Part shown: in pieces, positions 23,933-32,940 of the stretch
How positions within the stretch are numbered: the stretch's first letter is position 1
Layout of the letters: every line of letters starts with the position of its first letter
Source: Sphingobacteriaceae bacterium
GTDB taxonomy: Bacteria > Bacteroidota > Bacteroidia > Sphingobacteriales > Sphingobacteriaceae
Assembly: GCA_029266635.1 (NCBI GenBank)
Contig: JAQSWM010000011.1
Span: forward strand, 36,322 to 100,321
DNA length: 64,000 bases
Direction of reading: 5' to 3'
Notes under the pieces: model-generated
Told to the model about the DNA's origin: nothing
The model's database searches: none
The model's input: only the letters and a program-made list of their open reading frames with translations
Program-made: the position numbers and the translations under genes

Positions 23933-26900
23933 TTAATTGATGGGCGCAGTAGAATTGCCTGCATAGGCTTTGGGATTGTGGCCGAACTTATTTTTAAAAG
24001 CTTTATTGAAATACGAAGGGCTTACAAAGCCAGTTTTATACATCACTTCGGATACCGAAAAGCCTTTTGTGAGAAGCAATTGAGCGGCCCGCTTCAGCCG
24101 GAGATCTAGAATGAAGAGCTGAATCGACATACCCGTAAGCTCTTTGATTTTTCGATACAGTCCAGGCCGGCTCATAGCCACCGTTTGACAAAGCTCTTCT
24201 ACAGAGAAATCTGCATTTTCCATATTCTGCTCAATAGCAGAAATAACATCTTTTAGCAGCTTTTGATCCCGCGAATCAAACGACAAAGTCGCTGGCTGAA
24301 GGGCAGCTTCGTTGCTAACTTTGGTGCGATAATTCTCTCGTTGCTGAATAGTGTTTTTGACTTTAACCCTGAGTTCTTTAAGGCTGAAGGGTTTTGATAT
24401 GTAGTCATCAGCCTGTGCTTCCAGCCCTTGCAACCGACTTTGCTCAGTTCCTTTGGCGGTAAGCATAAGTACCGGTATGTGGCTTGTTGCCAAATCGCCT
24501 TTAAGCAACTTACAAAGCTGTATCCCGTCTAGTTCAGGCATCATTACATCGGTAATCACCAGCAATGGCTTTACCTTCCGGACGATTTTCAAGCCTTCTT
24601 TTCCGTCTGCAGCCTGATAAACTTTGTAATCTTTAGCAAACTCCTGCACCAACATTTGGCGAAGCTCAGCATTGTCGTCAATTACAGCGATGCTTTGAAG
24701 ATTAACCTCCTCCGCTTCCGTCTGCAAATACTGCCTTTGGCTCAACGGCAAGGGCAAATTAATAGTCGAAAGTGGCAGGCAAATCCTGAAAGTGGTAATG
24801 GCGGCTTGTCGCTGAGATGAAGGAATACTTTGTACCTCAATGGTTCCGCCATGAAGCTCTACAAGAGAACGGGAGATGGTAAGACCAAGCCCGGTTCCAT
24901 TAGCGGCGGCTGGTTGTTGAGCCTGATAAAACGGTTCAAACACACGCGAGGCTTCCTCGGGACTGAGGTAAGAGCCAGTATTACTTACTTCAATAACAAC
25001 AATTCCTTCATGTTCAGCTGCTTTCAGACTGATATTCCCGCCTGTCGGGGTAAATTTTACAGCATTTGAAAGAAGGTTTCCGAGCACCTGCTCTAGCTTG
25101 AACGCATCTATCTCAATAAGCAAATCCGTTACAGATTGAAGTTCAATAGTTAAATCAGATCTTAATGCGATGTCCTTAAACTGCAGGAAAACTGTGTTAA
25201 GAAAATCGTCTAGCGCTACTGCTGTGCTATTTAATTCAAGTTTTCCGATTTCTAACTTACGTATGTCGAGAATCTGATCAATCAATTTTTTGAGCCGGTT
25301 GGCATTTGCATGGGCTATATTCAGGCTGTGAAGCACAGGTGGAGGAGCATCTCCGTCATTGATGATCTGTTCGATCGGTGTTGAAATTAAGGTTAAGGGC
25401 GTTCTAAGCTCATGCGAAACGTTTGTGAAGAACTGCATTTTATCTTCATACTGCCTTATTTCCTGTTCCTGTTTTGCCAGCTCGAGCTCTCTTTTGTGTT
25501 TCTGAGAAATTCGCATCAAAGCATAACTCCTCTGCGTGAAAAGGCCTCCGAGAATAATCAGGGCATAAAACGCATACCCGTATTTGCTATTCCAGAAAGG
25601 TGGAAGTATTTCTATTTGGAGCGTGGTGAGGGAAGTTCCCCAGTTTCCATTTCCCCCCGAAGCATATAACTCAAATGTATAATTGCCAGACGGCAAGCCT
25701 GTATAATTTACAAACCTCTTCCTGCTGTTCGTGTAGCTCCAGCTTTTATCAAAACCTTTAAGGCGATATTTGTATACGATCTTTGAAAAGTCGTGGCTAT
25801 GCACGCTTGCAAACTCTAGACCGAAGTTTTTTATTTTATGGTTCAGAGTGATTTGAGATGTGTACTCAAGCGTTTTGCCTAATATCTGCTCTCCTTCAAT
25901 TTTGCTTCCGGCCTTTACCACAATATTATTGATGATGAGCTTGGTGAGAACCGGTCGAGAAATGGAAATCTTAGGATCTATATTTTGTGGATAGAAAATG
26001 TTAAAACCATTAATACCGCCGAAGATCATCTCACCGTAGCTTGTTTTGAAAGCCGACCATATCTTAATCGCATTGCTCTGCAAACCATCAGAAGCATCGA
26101 AATAGCGAAAGCTGCCTTTTGCAGGATCATATTTGGTTAGCCCGATTCCTCCAATCCAAAAGCTCCCTTCAGAATCTTCCAGCAAAGTTTCAACATCATT
26201 AGTGGGAAGGCCTTCTGTAGTTGTAATGGTGGAGAATGTGGCAGCACTTGCTGTATACGAAGCCAGTTTGCTCAGACCGCCGCCAATTGTTCCTGCCCAA
26301 ATGTTTCCTTTGGGATCTTCATGCAATAACGAAATCCAGTTGCTGTAAAGGTTTTGGGCGTTACTTCCCGCCAGATAATGGCTCGCAGAGCTCAGGCGCA
26401 AGGTTCGCTTATCCAAAACTACCCTGCTCAAGCCCTGCTTGGTGCCCAGCCAGAGAACCGTTGATCTGGATTTCGGATCTTCCTTGATGAGAATGCCATT
26501 AACTGTAGCATTACTCAAACAACTCCGCCCCTTGTTGGCGGTGTTGCTATCAAAGATTAGTTGCCGCGAGCTGTTGTAGCAGAAGAGCCCTCTTTGGGTA
26601 GCCACCCAAATTCGTCCCTGACTATCGGCTATTATTCTATTTATACGATACGATTGCTCGAAATTTGTTAGAGGCCGAAGCTTTGGCGGCTTTGAAATTG
26701 CCTGCTCGTACTCAAAATTTTCCGCGTAAGCTAAACCACTTACGGTACCAACCCACAAGGTCTTATCAGGCGACTTGTAAAGCGCACTTACATCGTAGTT
26801 CAACTCGGCGCCAGCACCTTCTAGACTCGATTTAATAAAAACGAACTTATTTTTGGAACGATCAAAAATGCTGAACTGACTGCCATGCAACCCAAGCAAT

Positions 26901-27973
26901 ACGTATCTCTTATCATCGGTATAAAAACAAATAGGTCGTTTTACACGAGCAAAATCAGTAGCGCTTACGTTGTAGGGGAATGATTTGAAGCTGTTGCTGT
27001 GAGGGCTGATGACCTTTATTCCATCGCCTATCGTGGAAACAAAGATGCTTGCCTGTTTATCCTTGAACAAATACCTGATTGTCCCCTGCTTCTCGTCAAA
27101 GCTGCTTCCAAACGAATATTTATAGGAAACCTGCCCCGCTCCGTTCAATAAGAAAAGGCCATCCTCAAAGGTTCCCGCCCAAATTTTATCTGTGTCTTTT
27201 AGCAGGGAGCTAACGCGGAGATCATTTAGTTTTTTGAGGTGCAAGGTTTGCAGGTTTAGCGCATATAAACCGTGCGAACTTCCAATCACCAGCTGATCTT
27301 CGTCTTGTTGAATGATTGCGTTAATATCCGTGGGCGCAGCAGCATCCACTACCGAGAACTTTGCCCCTTTCGGTGTTTTATAAAAGAGCCCTGCGGGTGT
27401 CCCCGCCCACACCCCTCCCCGGGAGTCTACGCTGATGTAATTTACACCGCCTTGCTGCGGCATCGGGTATTTGACAAACTTGAGAGTTGTGTTGATTGGG
27501 GAAGTCAATACTGCTTTGTAAGCACCTTCCGGAGTCGACACCCACAAGTCTCTCTTGTTGGCTAGCTTAACCTTTACTATTTCATTTACTTGCTGGCTGC
27601 CGTTTAGAATTCGCAGCCGAACAAATCTGCCGGTTACAAGATCAAGAAAATTTAAACCTCCCGACTGCGTCGCCACCCACAATCCGACCCGCTCCGCATC
27701 ATATTCAAGCCCCGAGATCCTGTTGCTGCTTAATGAAGTGCTATCTGCATGATCATTCCGGTAAATAACCATGTCCACGCCATCGTACCGGCAGAGGCCA
27801 TCCAAAGTTGCAAACCATAAGAACCCCTTGTTATCCTGAACAGTGCACATAGCATCGGTATGCGGCAGTCCATTATTGATGTTCAACTCTTTAAAAGGAG
27901 CTTGCCCACGGCTGTCGCTCACCAACATGAACGAAAAAAATAGCAGCGCTAAATACCTTACACCCTTAAACAT
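23933..27973 (-). CDS. Hybrid two-component system regulator (HTCS) of the sugar locus
   Basis: The 1346-residue protein has a signal peptide (~1-23). Two seven-bladed propellers built of regulator-propeller repeats (~30-690, recurrent DNKGFLWFATLDGLCRYD and GNIWAGT-type motifs) are followed by a Y_Y_Y domain (~745-810), a membrane helix (~815-835) and HisKA (VSHELRTPL, ~880). HATPase (NLLSNAVKFTPTGG), a receiver (IAVIDDN, VITDVMMPELDG) and an AraC-type DNA-binding domain (~1235-1335) complete it. In characterised systems the periplasmic propeller binds an oligosaccharide released from the target and the cytoplasmic AraC domain activates susCD. It sits 150 bases upstream of susC on the same strand, so it is the obvious regulator. 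Confidence 0.93.
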   Translation of the reverse strand: MFKGVRYLALLFFSFMLVSDSRGQAPFKELNINNGLPHTDAMCTVQDNKGFLWFATLDGLCRYDGVDMVIYRNDHADSTSLSSNRISGLEYDAERVGLWVATQSGGLNFLDLVTGRFVRLRILNGSQQVNEIVKVKLANKRDLWVSTPEGAYKAVLTSPINTTLKFVKYPMPQQGGVNYISVDSRGGVWAGTPAGLFYKTPKGAKFSVVDAAAPTDINAIIQQDEDQLVIGSSHGLYALNLQTLHLKKLNDLRVSSLLKDTDKIWAGTFEDGLFLLNGAGQVSYKYSFGSSFDEKQGTIRYLFKDKQASIFVSTIGDGIKVISPHSNSFKSFPYNVSATDFARVKRPICFYTDDKRYVLLGLHGSQFSIFDRSKNKFVFIKSSLEGAGAELNYDVSALYKSPDKTLWVGTVSGLAYAENFEYEQAISKPPKLRPLTNFEQSYRINRIIADSQGRIWVATQRGLFCYNSSRQLIFDSNTANKGRSCLSNATVNGILIKEDPKSRSTVLWLGTKQGLSRVVLDKRTLRLSSASHYLAGSNAQNLYSNWISLLHEDPKGNIWAGTIGGGLSKLASYTASAATFSTITTTEGLPTNDVETLLEDSEGSFWIGGIGLTKYDPAKGSFRYFDASDGLQSNAIKIWSAFKTSYGEMIFGGINGFNIFYPQNIDPKISISRPVLTKLIINNIVVKAGSKIEGEQILGKTLEYTSQITLNHKIKNFGLEFASVHSHDFSKIVYKYRLKGFDKSWSYTNSRKRFVNYTGLPSGNYTFELYASGGNGNWGTSLTTLQIEILPPFWNSKYGYAFYALIILGGLFTQRSYALMRISQKHKRELELAKQEQEIRQYEDKMQFFTNVSHELRTPLTLISTPIEQIINDGDAPPPVLHSLNIAHANANRLKKLIDQILDIRKLEIGKLELNSTAVALDDFLNTVFLQFKDIALRSDLTIELQSVTDLLIEIDAFKLEQVLGNLLSNAVKFTPTGGNISLKAAEHEGIVVIEVSNTGSYLSPEEASRVFEPFYQAQQPAAANGTGLGLTISRSLVELHGGTIEVQSIPSSQRQAAITTFRICLPLSTINLPLPLSQRQYLQTEAEEVNLQSIAVIDDNAELRQMLVQEFAKDYKVYQAADGKEGLKIVRKVKPLLVITDVMMPELDGIQLCKLLKGDLATSHIPVLMLTAKGTEQSRLQGLEAQADDYISKPFSLKELRVKVKNTIQQRENYRTKVSNEAALQPATLSFDSRDQKLLKDVISAIEQNMENADFSVEELCQTVAMSRPGLYRKIKELTGMSIQLFILDLRLKRAAQLLLTKGFSVSEVMYKTGFVSPSYFNKAFKNKFGHNPKAYAGNSTAPIN

Positions 27974-28031
27974 TCCCTAGCGAACTGACAAGACAGAACA
28001 AGCATTACTAAGATATAGAATTACCAGCTGT

Positions 28032-30074
28032 TTACTTCACCCGTCGTAAAAAAAGGCCTTGCCTTTCTCCTAACGTCAAAGACTTGCCTACTGGCTGACC
28101 ATTGTTTGTTCCAGGATCTTGCGTGCCTTTTAAACGTGCGTAATTTATCCCCGGAGCAATCTGATCAAGATTAAAAGTGAATGGATGGCGGGAAGGATTA
28201 ATGAGCACAATTCCGTTCTCAAATCTCCTGTAAACAGCGTCTGGATATGCGTAAACCTTGATGTCTTTTATAAACAAATCTTCAAACGATTCAATTTCAA
28301 CGTTCAACGCAATCGAAGCCTCTTTCACATCTCTGAAATAAAAGATCGCATCAAACCACTTGTCATTTACAAAGCTCATCTGTTTAAACGGTTGAGCAGT
28401 GGATGACAGGGTAAACAAACGCGGCATTCCGGCCGGATAAGCAGCCCGGGGTTTGCCCTTGATTTTCATACTGATCACAATATCTGAGTTCTTAGCTGGG
28501 ATGTCTCCGATTTGAAATTTGAGGTTCTGCCTTGCAGCGGAAACCCGTATAGCACCTTCCGTTACCGACTTAGAAATTCCCTCACCTGATATCTTATCCA
28601 GAAACGATTCTTTCAGGCTTGTTCCCACCCCGTTTAGGAGGTCTGGTTGGCTAAATGCCAGGCGCACCGGTCCTGATGTTGGCATTCCCAACCAATATCT
28701 CTTCTGCTCAGTCCCTGCAAACAGCTCATCCAATGGAGCGATCATAATGCCATCTTTTGGCTTTTCAATCGGCACCCCGCTCGAAGTGCTGCCCACACCA
28801 AGCAGTTGTGCAGCCGCCCACACCAGGCGTTGCCGTTCAATTGGTGGCTCCTCTATATTTTGTGCGTACTTGAAGTTGATATAACTAAAAGCTGGCTTAA
28901 ATGCGTTGGCGGTCCAGAATTGATGACGGTTCCAACCTCCTGCCCAGTCAATAATGGCAGTGTCACGTAAATCGGGCCAGCCTTCGCTCTCGATCCCGTT
29001 TAGGTAGCCAACGCCTCTCTGGAACTGCGTGGTCATTCCGTCTGCCATGATCAGCTTTTCAGGCCCGAGCGCACTTCGCATGGCTTTGCAAAAGTTAAAT
29101 ACTCCTATTGAGTATAGATTTACTCCGTTCACTATTCCGTTGTCGCCCTTGCCGTCTGCATTCACATCAATCTTTCTGGAACTGGTATTGTTCTCGGTTT
29201 TCAGCTCGTTCCATAACACATCAAATTCAAGTCCATCAAACATGCTCATTTCGCCACCTTTATTGAATTTTGAGGCGAGTTCAGAAACCAAAATATCGTC
29301 GCAGGTGTTACCATTTTTGTCACGCGGGCAAGCTGCCGAATGGTTATAAAGCCAAAGTAGGTTGTTGGTATCGCCCCATGGGCCTTCTACAGCATGAGGT
29401 GACACGAGGCTCTTTCCAGCAGCAAATGCCTTTGCTGAACTTCCGTACTGTCCCCGCAGAACCGTCAACGTATTATTTTCATAGTCTGCAGACACCAGTT
29501 TTAATTGTTCAGCATGATTCCAGTCGGGGCTGCCGTCAGAATTCAATCGGCAGATTGCCAGATCATCGTTCTTAAGATTGCCTCGACCTGTTTTAATTTT
29601 AAAAATGTTTGCCTTTGCCACTTTAATAACCATCTCTACAGAGCTTGCCGGCACATCCTGCAAGAGTTGCGTGCCTTCGTAATAAAGCCAATGGCCGTCG
29701 AAAAAGTTCTTGTTCTGCAACGGATCTCGGGCGTTACCATTATAATGCAGAAAAACTGCTTGCGAAGGGAACTCAGCTTTGAACTTCTGAAAAAACGGTA
29801 GTGAGGCACTTCGCCCTATCAGCTCTTCCTCCTGGGTTTTGCCCATGATTCCGCCGAGCCTTGAAAAAGTCTTCGACCATTTCTCATATCCAGCAACTAC
29901 AAGCCCCTCGCTCCTCCGGAAGAAAAATGCCCGCGGATAACCGCTATGAAACAGGTCTACCTTATCAAAACTACTATAGTTACGAAAACCCTCAATGGCA
30001 ATTGTAATAACTATGAGCAGCAATAACAGCCAAATAAGGGGACGGTTAAACATTCTGGGAAATTCGGATTTCAT
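28032..30074 (-). CDS. Membrane-anchored putative glycoside hydrolase of unassigned family
   Basis: The 680-residue protein has an N-terminal membrane anchor (~11-28) and a long extracytoplasmic part. Acidic motifs typical of TIM-barrel hydrolases are seen at FDGLEFDVLWNE (~275-287), IMADGMTTQ (~340) and NGIESEGWPD (~355-365). IIDWAGGWNRHQF (~372) is rich in aromatic residues, as in sugar-binding clefts. A beta-sandwich-like tail (~500-680) ends near GERQGLFLRRVK. I cannot place it in a numbered family. It is 58 bases upstream of the regulator gene on the same strand, so it is probably part of the locus and may supply the activity that the operon otherwise lacks. A non-catalytic sugar-binding role remains possible. 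Confidence 0.55.
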   Translation of the reverse strand: MKSEFPRMFNRPLIWLLLLLIVITIAIEGFRNYSSFDKVDLFHSGYPRAFFFRRSEGLVVAGYEKWSKTFSRLGGIMGKTQEEELIGRSASLPFFQKFKAEFPSQAVFLHYNGNARDPLQNKNFFDGHWLYYEGTQLLQDVPASSVEMVIKVAKANIFKIKTGRGNLKNDDLAICRLNSDGSPDWNHAEQLKLVSADYENNTLTVLRGQYGSSAKAFAAGKSLVSPHAVEGPWGDTNNLLWLYNHSAACPRDKNGNTCDDILVSELASKFNKGGEMSMFDGLEFDVLWNELKTENNTSSRKIDVNADGKGDNGIVNGVNLYSIGVFNFCKAMRSALGPEKLIMADGMTTQFQRGVGYLNGIESEGWPDLRDTAIIDWAGGWNRHQFWTANAFKPAFSYINFKYAQNIEEPPIERQRLVWAAAQLLGVGSTSSGVPIEKPKDGIMIAPLDELFAGTEQKRYWLGMPTSGPVRLAFSQPDLLNGVGTSLKESFLDKISGEGISKSVTEGAIRVSAARQNLKFQIGDIPAKNSDIVISMKIKGKPRAAYPAGMPRLFTLSSTAQPFKQMSFVNDKWFDAIFYFRDVKEASIALNVEIESFEDLFIKDIKVYAYPDAVYRRFENGIVLINPSRHPFTFNLDQIAPGINYARLKGTQDPGTNNGQPVGKSLTLGERQGLFLRRVK

Positions 30075-30239
30075 GAAGCAATGATTATAGAACTAATATC
30101 GGCACAAACGACCAGCAGTCGTATAACTAAACGTTCTTAAAATTGTCGTGAGCATTCTATCTGCCACCGTTAGGAATTAGGTATTTTAATCTATGCAGCT
30201 TGATGGTTATCTTAGGGCTTCCTTTCGAACCACTTGCCA

Positions 30240-31436
30240 ATGCGAATTTCACGAAAAAAATTTCTGAACTATCTGGGGGTGATGACTGCTGCATCAGCCA
30301 CTCCAAAAATTGCTTTTCCTCAAGGTTCTATTAAAACTGATAACCGTGATCAGCCGCTGTTCAAATCGTCGGTCTATATGCAGTCACCTTCAGCTTCTTC
30401 TATTACCCTGCGGTGGATAACAAGTGCCCCGGCATACAGCTGGGTAGAATATGGTACAGACCCAGGGAACCTGACGCAAAAAGCCCATCAGGTTACAGAT
30501 GGCTTGGTGAATGCTTACGAGAATGTTTGCGGAATCAAAATAACCGGGCTTAAAAGTGGCGCCACCTATTACTTCAAGCCTGTGTCTAAGCCGATACTGG
30601 AGTTCCAGCCGTACAAAATTTCTTACGGAGAGCCGGTTAGCGGACCGGTGCAAAGCTTCACTACCTTCACACCGGGAACAGACCAAACTTCGATAATTAT
30701 GTTGAACGACATTCACGACCGGCCTGAATCTTTTGCCACCTTGCTGAACTTACACGATAAAAAGACTGATTTCATTTTCCTGAACGGTGATATGTTTAAT
30801 TTCCAATCGGGCGAACAGCAGTTAATTGATCATCTCATCAATCCGTTAACGGCTGCATCTGGTTCAAAACTGCCTTTTATCCTTTCCAGAGGAAATCATG
30901 AAACGCGGGGACTTTTTGCACGGAACATCCATCCTTATTTTAACGAGCCGGGGGAAAAGTTCTACTACGCTTTTACACACGGAACATCACGAATAATTGT
31001 GCTTGATTCAGGAGAAGACAAAAAAGATGATGTTGAGGTTTACGGAGGGATAGTTGCGTTTGATCAGTACCGTGAGGAACAACACAGATGGTTGGAAAAG
31101 GAGGTGCGTAGCCCCGAATATAAAAAAGCAAAATATCACATCGTGTTTTCGCACATCCCTCCTTACTATTCGGGCGAGGGATATGGCACGGTGCATTGCA
31201 GGACGCTATGGGGACCAATTTTCAACAAAGCCAAAGTGGACGTGGTGTTATCGGGACATACTCACAAGTTCGGGATTCATCCGGCGGTTACCGGCCAGCA
31301 TAACTACCCTATCGTGATTGGAGGTGGGCCAGGCAACGGGAACCGAACGATCACGTCAATAAAAACAGACAGCAAGCATATTTACATTAAAGTTTTAGGC
31401 GATAATGGCGAGGAGCGAGGGACCTTAACGATATGA
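30240..31436 (+). CDS. Secreted metallophosphoesterase, purple-acid-phosphatase-like
   Basis: The 398-residue product has a possible twin-arginine-type start (RISRKKFLNYLG, with one Arg replaced by Lys) and then a fibronectin-like N-domain (~45-150, SSITLRWITSAPAYSWVEYG) as in purple acid phosphatases. A calcineurin-type core carries NDIHD, NGDMFNF, GNHETRG, FSHIPPYY and SGHTHKFG. The ATG at 30240 is preferred over TTG at 30234. It is transcribed divergently from the putative hydrolase, 165 bases away, and may supply phosphate or act on phosphorylated sugars. It is the only plus-strand gene near the sugar locus, and its link to that locus is uncertain. Confidence 0.8.
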   Translation: MRISRKKFLNYLGVMTAASATPKIAFPQGSIKTDNRDQPLFKSSVYMQSPSASSITLRWITSAPAYSWVEYGTDPGNLTQKAHQVTDGLVNAYENVCGIKITGLKSGATYYFKPVSKPILEFQPYKISYGEPVSGPVQSFTTFTPGTDQTSIIMLNDIHDRPESFATLLNLHDKKTDFIFLNGDMFNFQSGEQQLIDHLINPLTAASGSKLPFILSRGNHETRGLFARNIHPYFNEPGEKFYYAFTHGTSRIIVLDSGEDKKDDVEVYGGIVAFDQYREEQHRWLEKEVRSPEYKKAKYHIVFSHIPPYYSGEGYGTVHCRTLWGPIFNKAKVDVVLSGHTHKFGIHPAVTGQHNYPIVIGGGPGNGNRTITSIKTDSKHIYIKVLGDNGEERGTLTI

Positions 31437-31803
31437 TTCATTAGCAATCCTTCACACAGAAGCACAAGTAGTTCCCTCCGATTAGAACAAACTATAATCC
31501 AGTAGCTCAATGTTCAAAGCTACCTCGGAGCTTCCTACAAGCCATCTCTGACAAAAGAAATGTCGTGTTAAGGCTTCAGCTTCTCAAGCCTGAAGAACTG
31601 TAATTTAACCAGGAGTTTTTGCCCCATAATCGACCGCAATTCGATGTTCCAAGACCCTACTAACTTTATTTTTGTACATTACAAGCCGCATATACAGATA
31701 CATTTATTTATTGTTTTAAACCAAACAAAATTTAAAACTAAAACTGTAGCAGGGTGTTCCATTATCTCATCACAGCTCGTTCCACACAGCCTATTCCGTA
31801 TAA
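31437..31803. other. Intergenic stretch between phosphoesterase and second sensory cluster
   Basis: The 367 bases carry no convincing reading frame; a 62-codon frame at 31644 has no protein-like features. Apart from a candidate -7 box at 31667 and a weak CTTCAG/CTGAAG hairpin in the middle, I see nothing. The last 150 bases are AT-rich, as expected of a promoter region for the kinase gene at 31804. Confidence 0.5.
31667..31674 (+). promoter_or_regulatory. Candidate -7 box for the second sensory operon
   Basis: TATTTTTG fits TAnnTTTG and lies 129 bases before the start codon at 31804. No good -33 box accompanies it, so confidence is low. Confidence 0.3.
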
Positions 31804-32925
31804 ATGATCCTTATTGTAGACGACAAGCCTGAAAACATATTCTCTTTAAAACAACTTCTCGACCTGAATGGCTTTGAAACTGACACTGCCCTCTCCGGGG
31901 AGGAGGCATTGGTAAAAATTTTAAAGACTACTTATTCGTTAATAATCCTTGATGTGCAAATGCCGGGCATGGACGGATTTGAGGTTGCCGAAACTATCTC
32001 AGGCTACAGCCGATCCAAAGACATCCCAATCATTTTTTTATCAGCAGTTAACACGGATAAGAAATTTATAGCACGGGGGTATGCTTCGGGAGGCATTGAT
32101 TATGTCACCAAGCCTGTTGATGCGGATATCCTGATGCTAAAAGTCAAGACCTTTCACCGGCTTTATGAACAGAAGCTTGAACTGATAAAAATCCAACGGG
32201 AGCTTAAATCAGAAATTGAATTCAGGAAACAGGCGGAAGCGAAAAAAGATGAATTCATCAGCATTGCAAGCCATGAATTAAAAACTCCTTTAACAAGTAT
32301 AAAAGGCTATGTTTACCTGCTTGACCGCACCATTGGCAACTCCGATGCCAATGGCAGGAAATACATTGAGCGCACAAAAACGCAAATCGAAAAGCTCAAC
32401 AACCTCATTACTGATCTGCTGGATGTTTCAAAAATTGAAAGCGGCAAAATTGAGTTTAACTACAAGCATTTCCGCTTCAATGACCTTCTGACCAACACCG
32501 TTGAAATCATCAGGCAAACGAATGAAGGCTGCACGATCAACGTAAGCAACAATACAGACATAGACATCTATGGCGATGAAATGCGCATCGAGCAGGTTCT
32601 CATTAACTATTTTACAAACGCCATCAAATATTCGCCCGAGAGCAACGAGATATATGTTACCTGCCAGCTAACGCCCGATAACGATCTAAAAGTCTCTGTA
32701 AAAGACTTTGGCATTGGCATCGATGAACAGAAACAACGCCAGGTTTTCCAAAAATATTTCCGGGCCGAAGACACCTCCTACCAGTTCCAGGGGCTGGGCA
32801 TTGGCTTGTACATCTGTTCCGAAATACTGGAGCGGCATAACGGAAAATATGGCGTTCAAAGCGAACCCGGCAAAGGCTCTACTTTTTACTTCACCCTTCC
32901 CCTGGCATCAGAGCAAAAACATTAA
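31804..32925 (+). CDS. REC-HisKA-HATPase hybrid kinase, soluble
   Basis: The 373-residue protein starts directly with a receiver (MILIVDDKPE, acidic pair D6-D7, acceptor D50 in ILDVQMPGMDG, KPVD). A short coiled linker, HisKA (IASHELKTPLTSI, His near 157) and HATPase (NYFTNAIKYSPESNE, DFGIGID, GLGIGLYI) follow. It has no membrane segment. The architecture is the same as that of the kinase encoded at 6946-8172. It opens a five-gene plus-strand cluster and lies 15 bases before the large hybrid kinase gene. The receiver would be phosphorylated by a partner kinase to gate its own activity. Confidence 0.9.
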   Translation: MILIVDDKPENIFSLKQLLDLNGFETDTALSGEEALVKILKTTYSLIILDVQMPGMDGFEVAETISGYSRSKDIPIIFLSAVNTDKKFIARGYASGGIDYVTKPVDADILMLKVKTFHRLYEQKLELIKIQRELKSEIEFRKQAEAKKDEFISIASHELKTPLTSIKGYVYLLDRTIGNSDANGRKYIERTKTQIEKLNNLITDLLDVSKIESGKIEFNYKHFRFNDLLTNTVEIIRQTNEGCTINVSNNTDIDIYGDEMRIEQVLINYFTNAIKYSPESNEIYVTCQLTPDNDLKVSVKDFGIGIDEQKQRQVFQKYFRAEDTSYQFQGLGIGLYICSEILERHNGKYGVQSEPGKGSTFYFTLPLASEQKH

Positions 32926-32940
32926 AACGGCATTACATCA

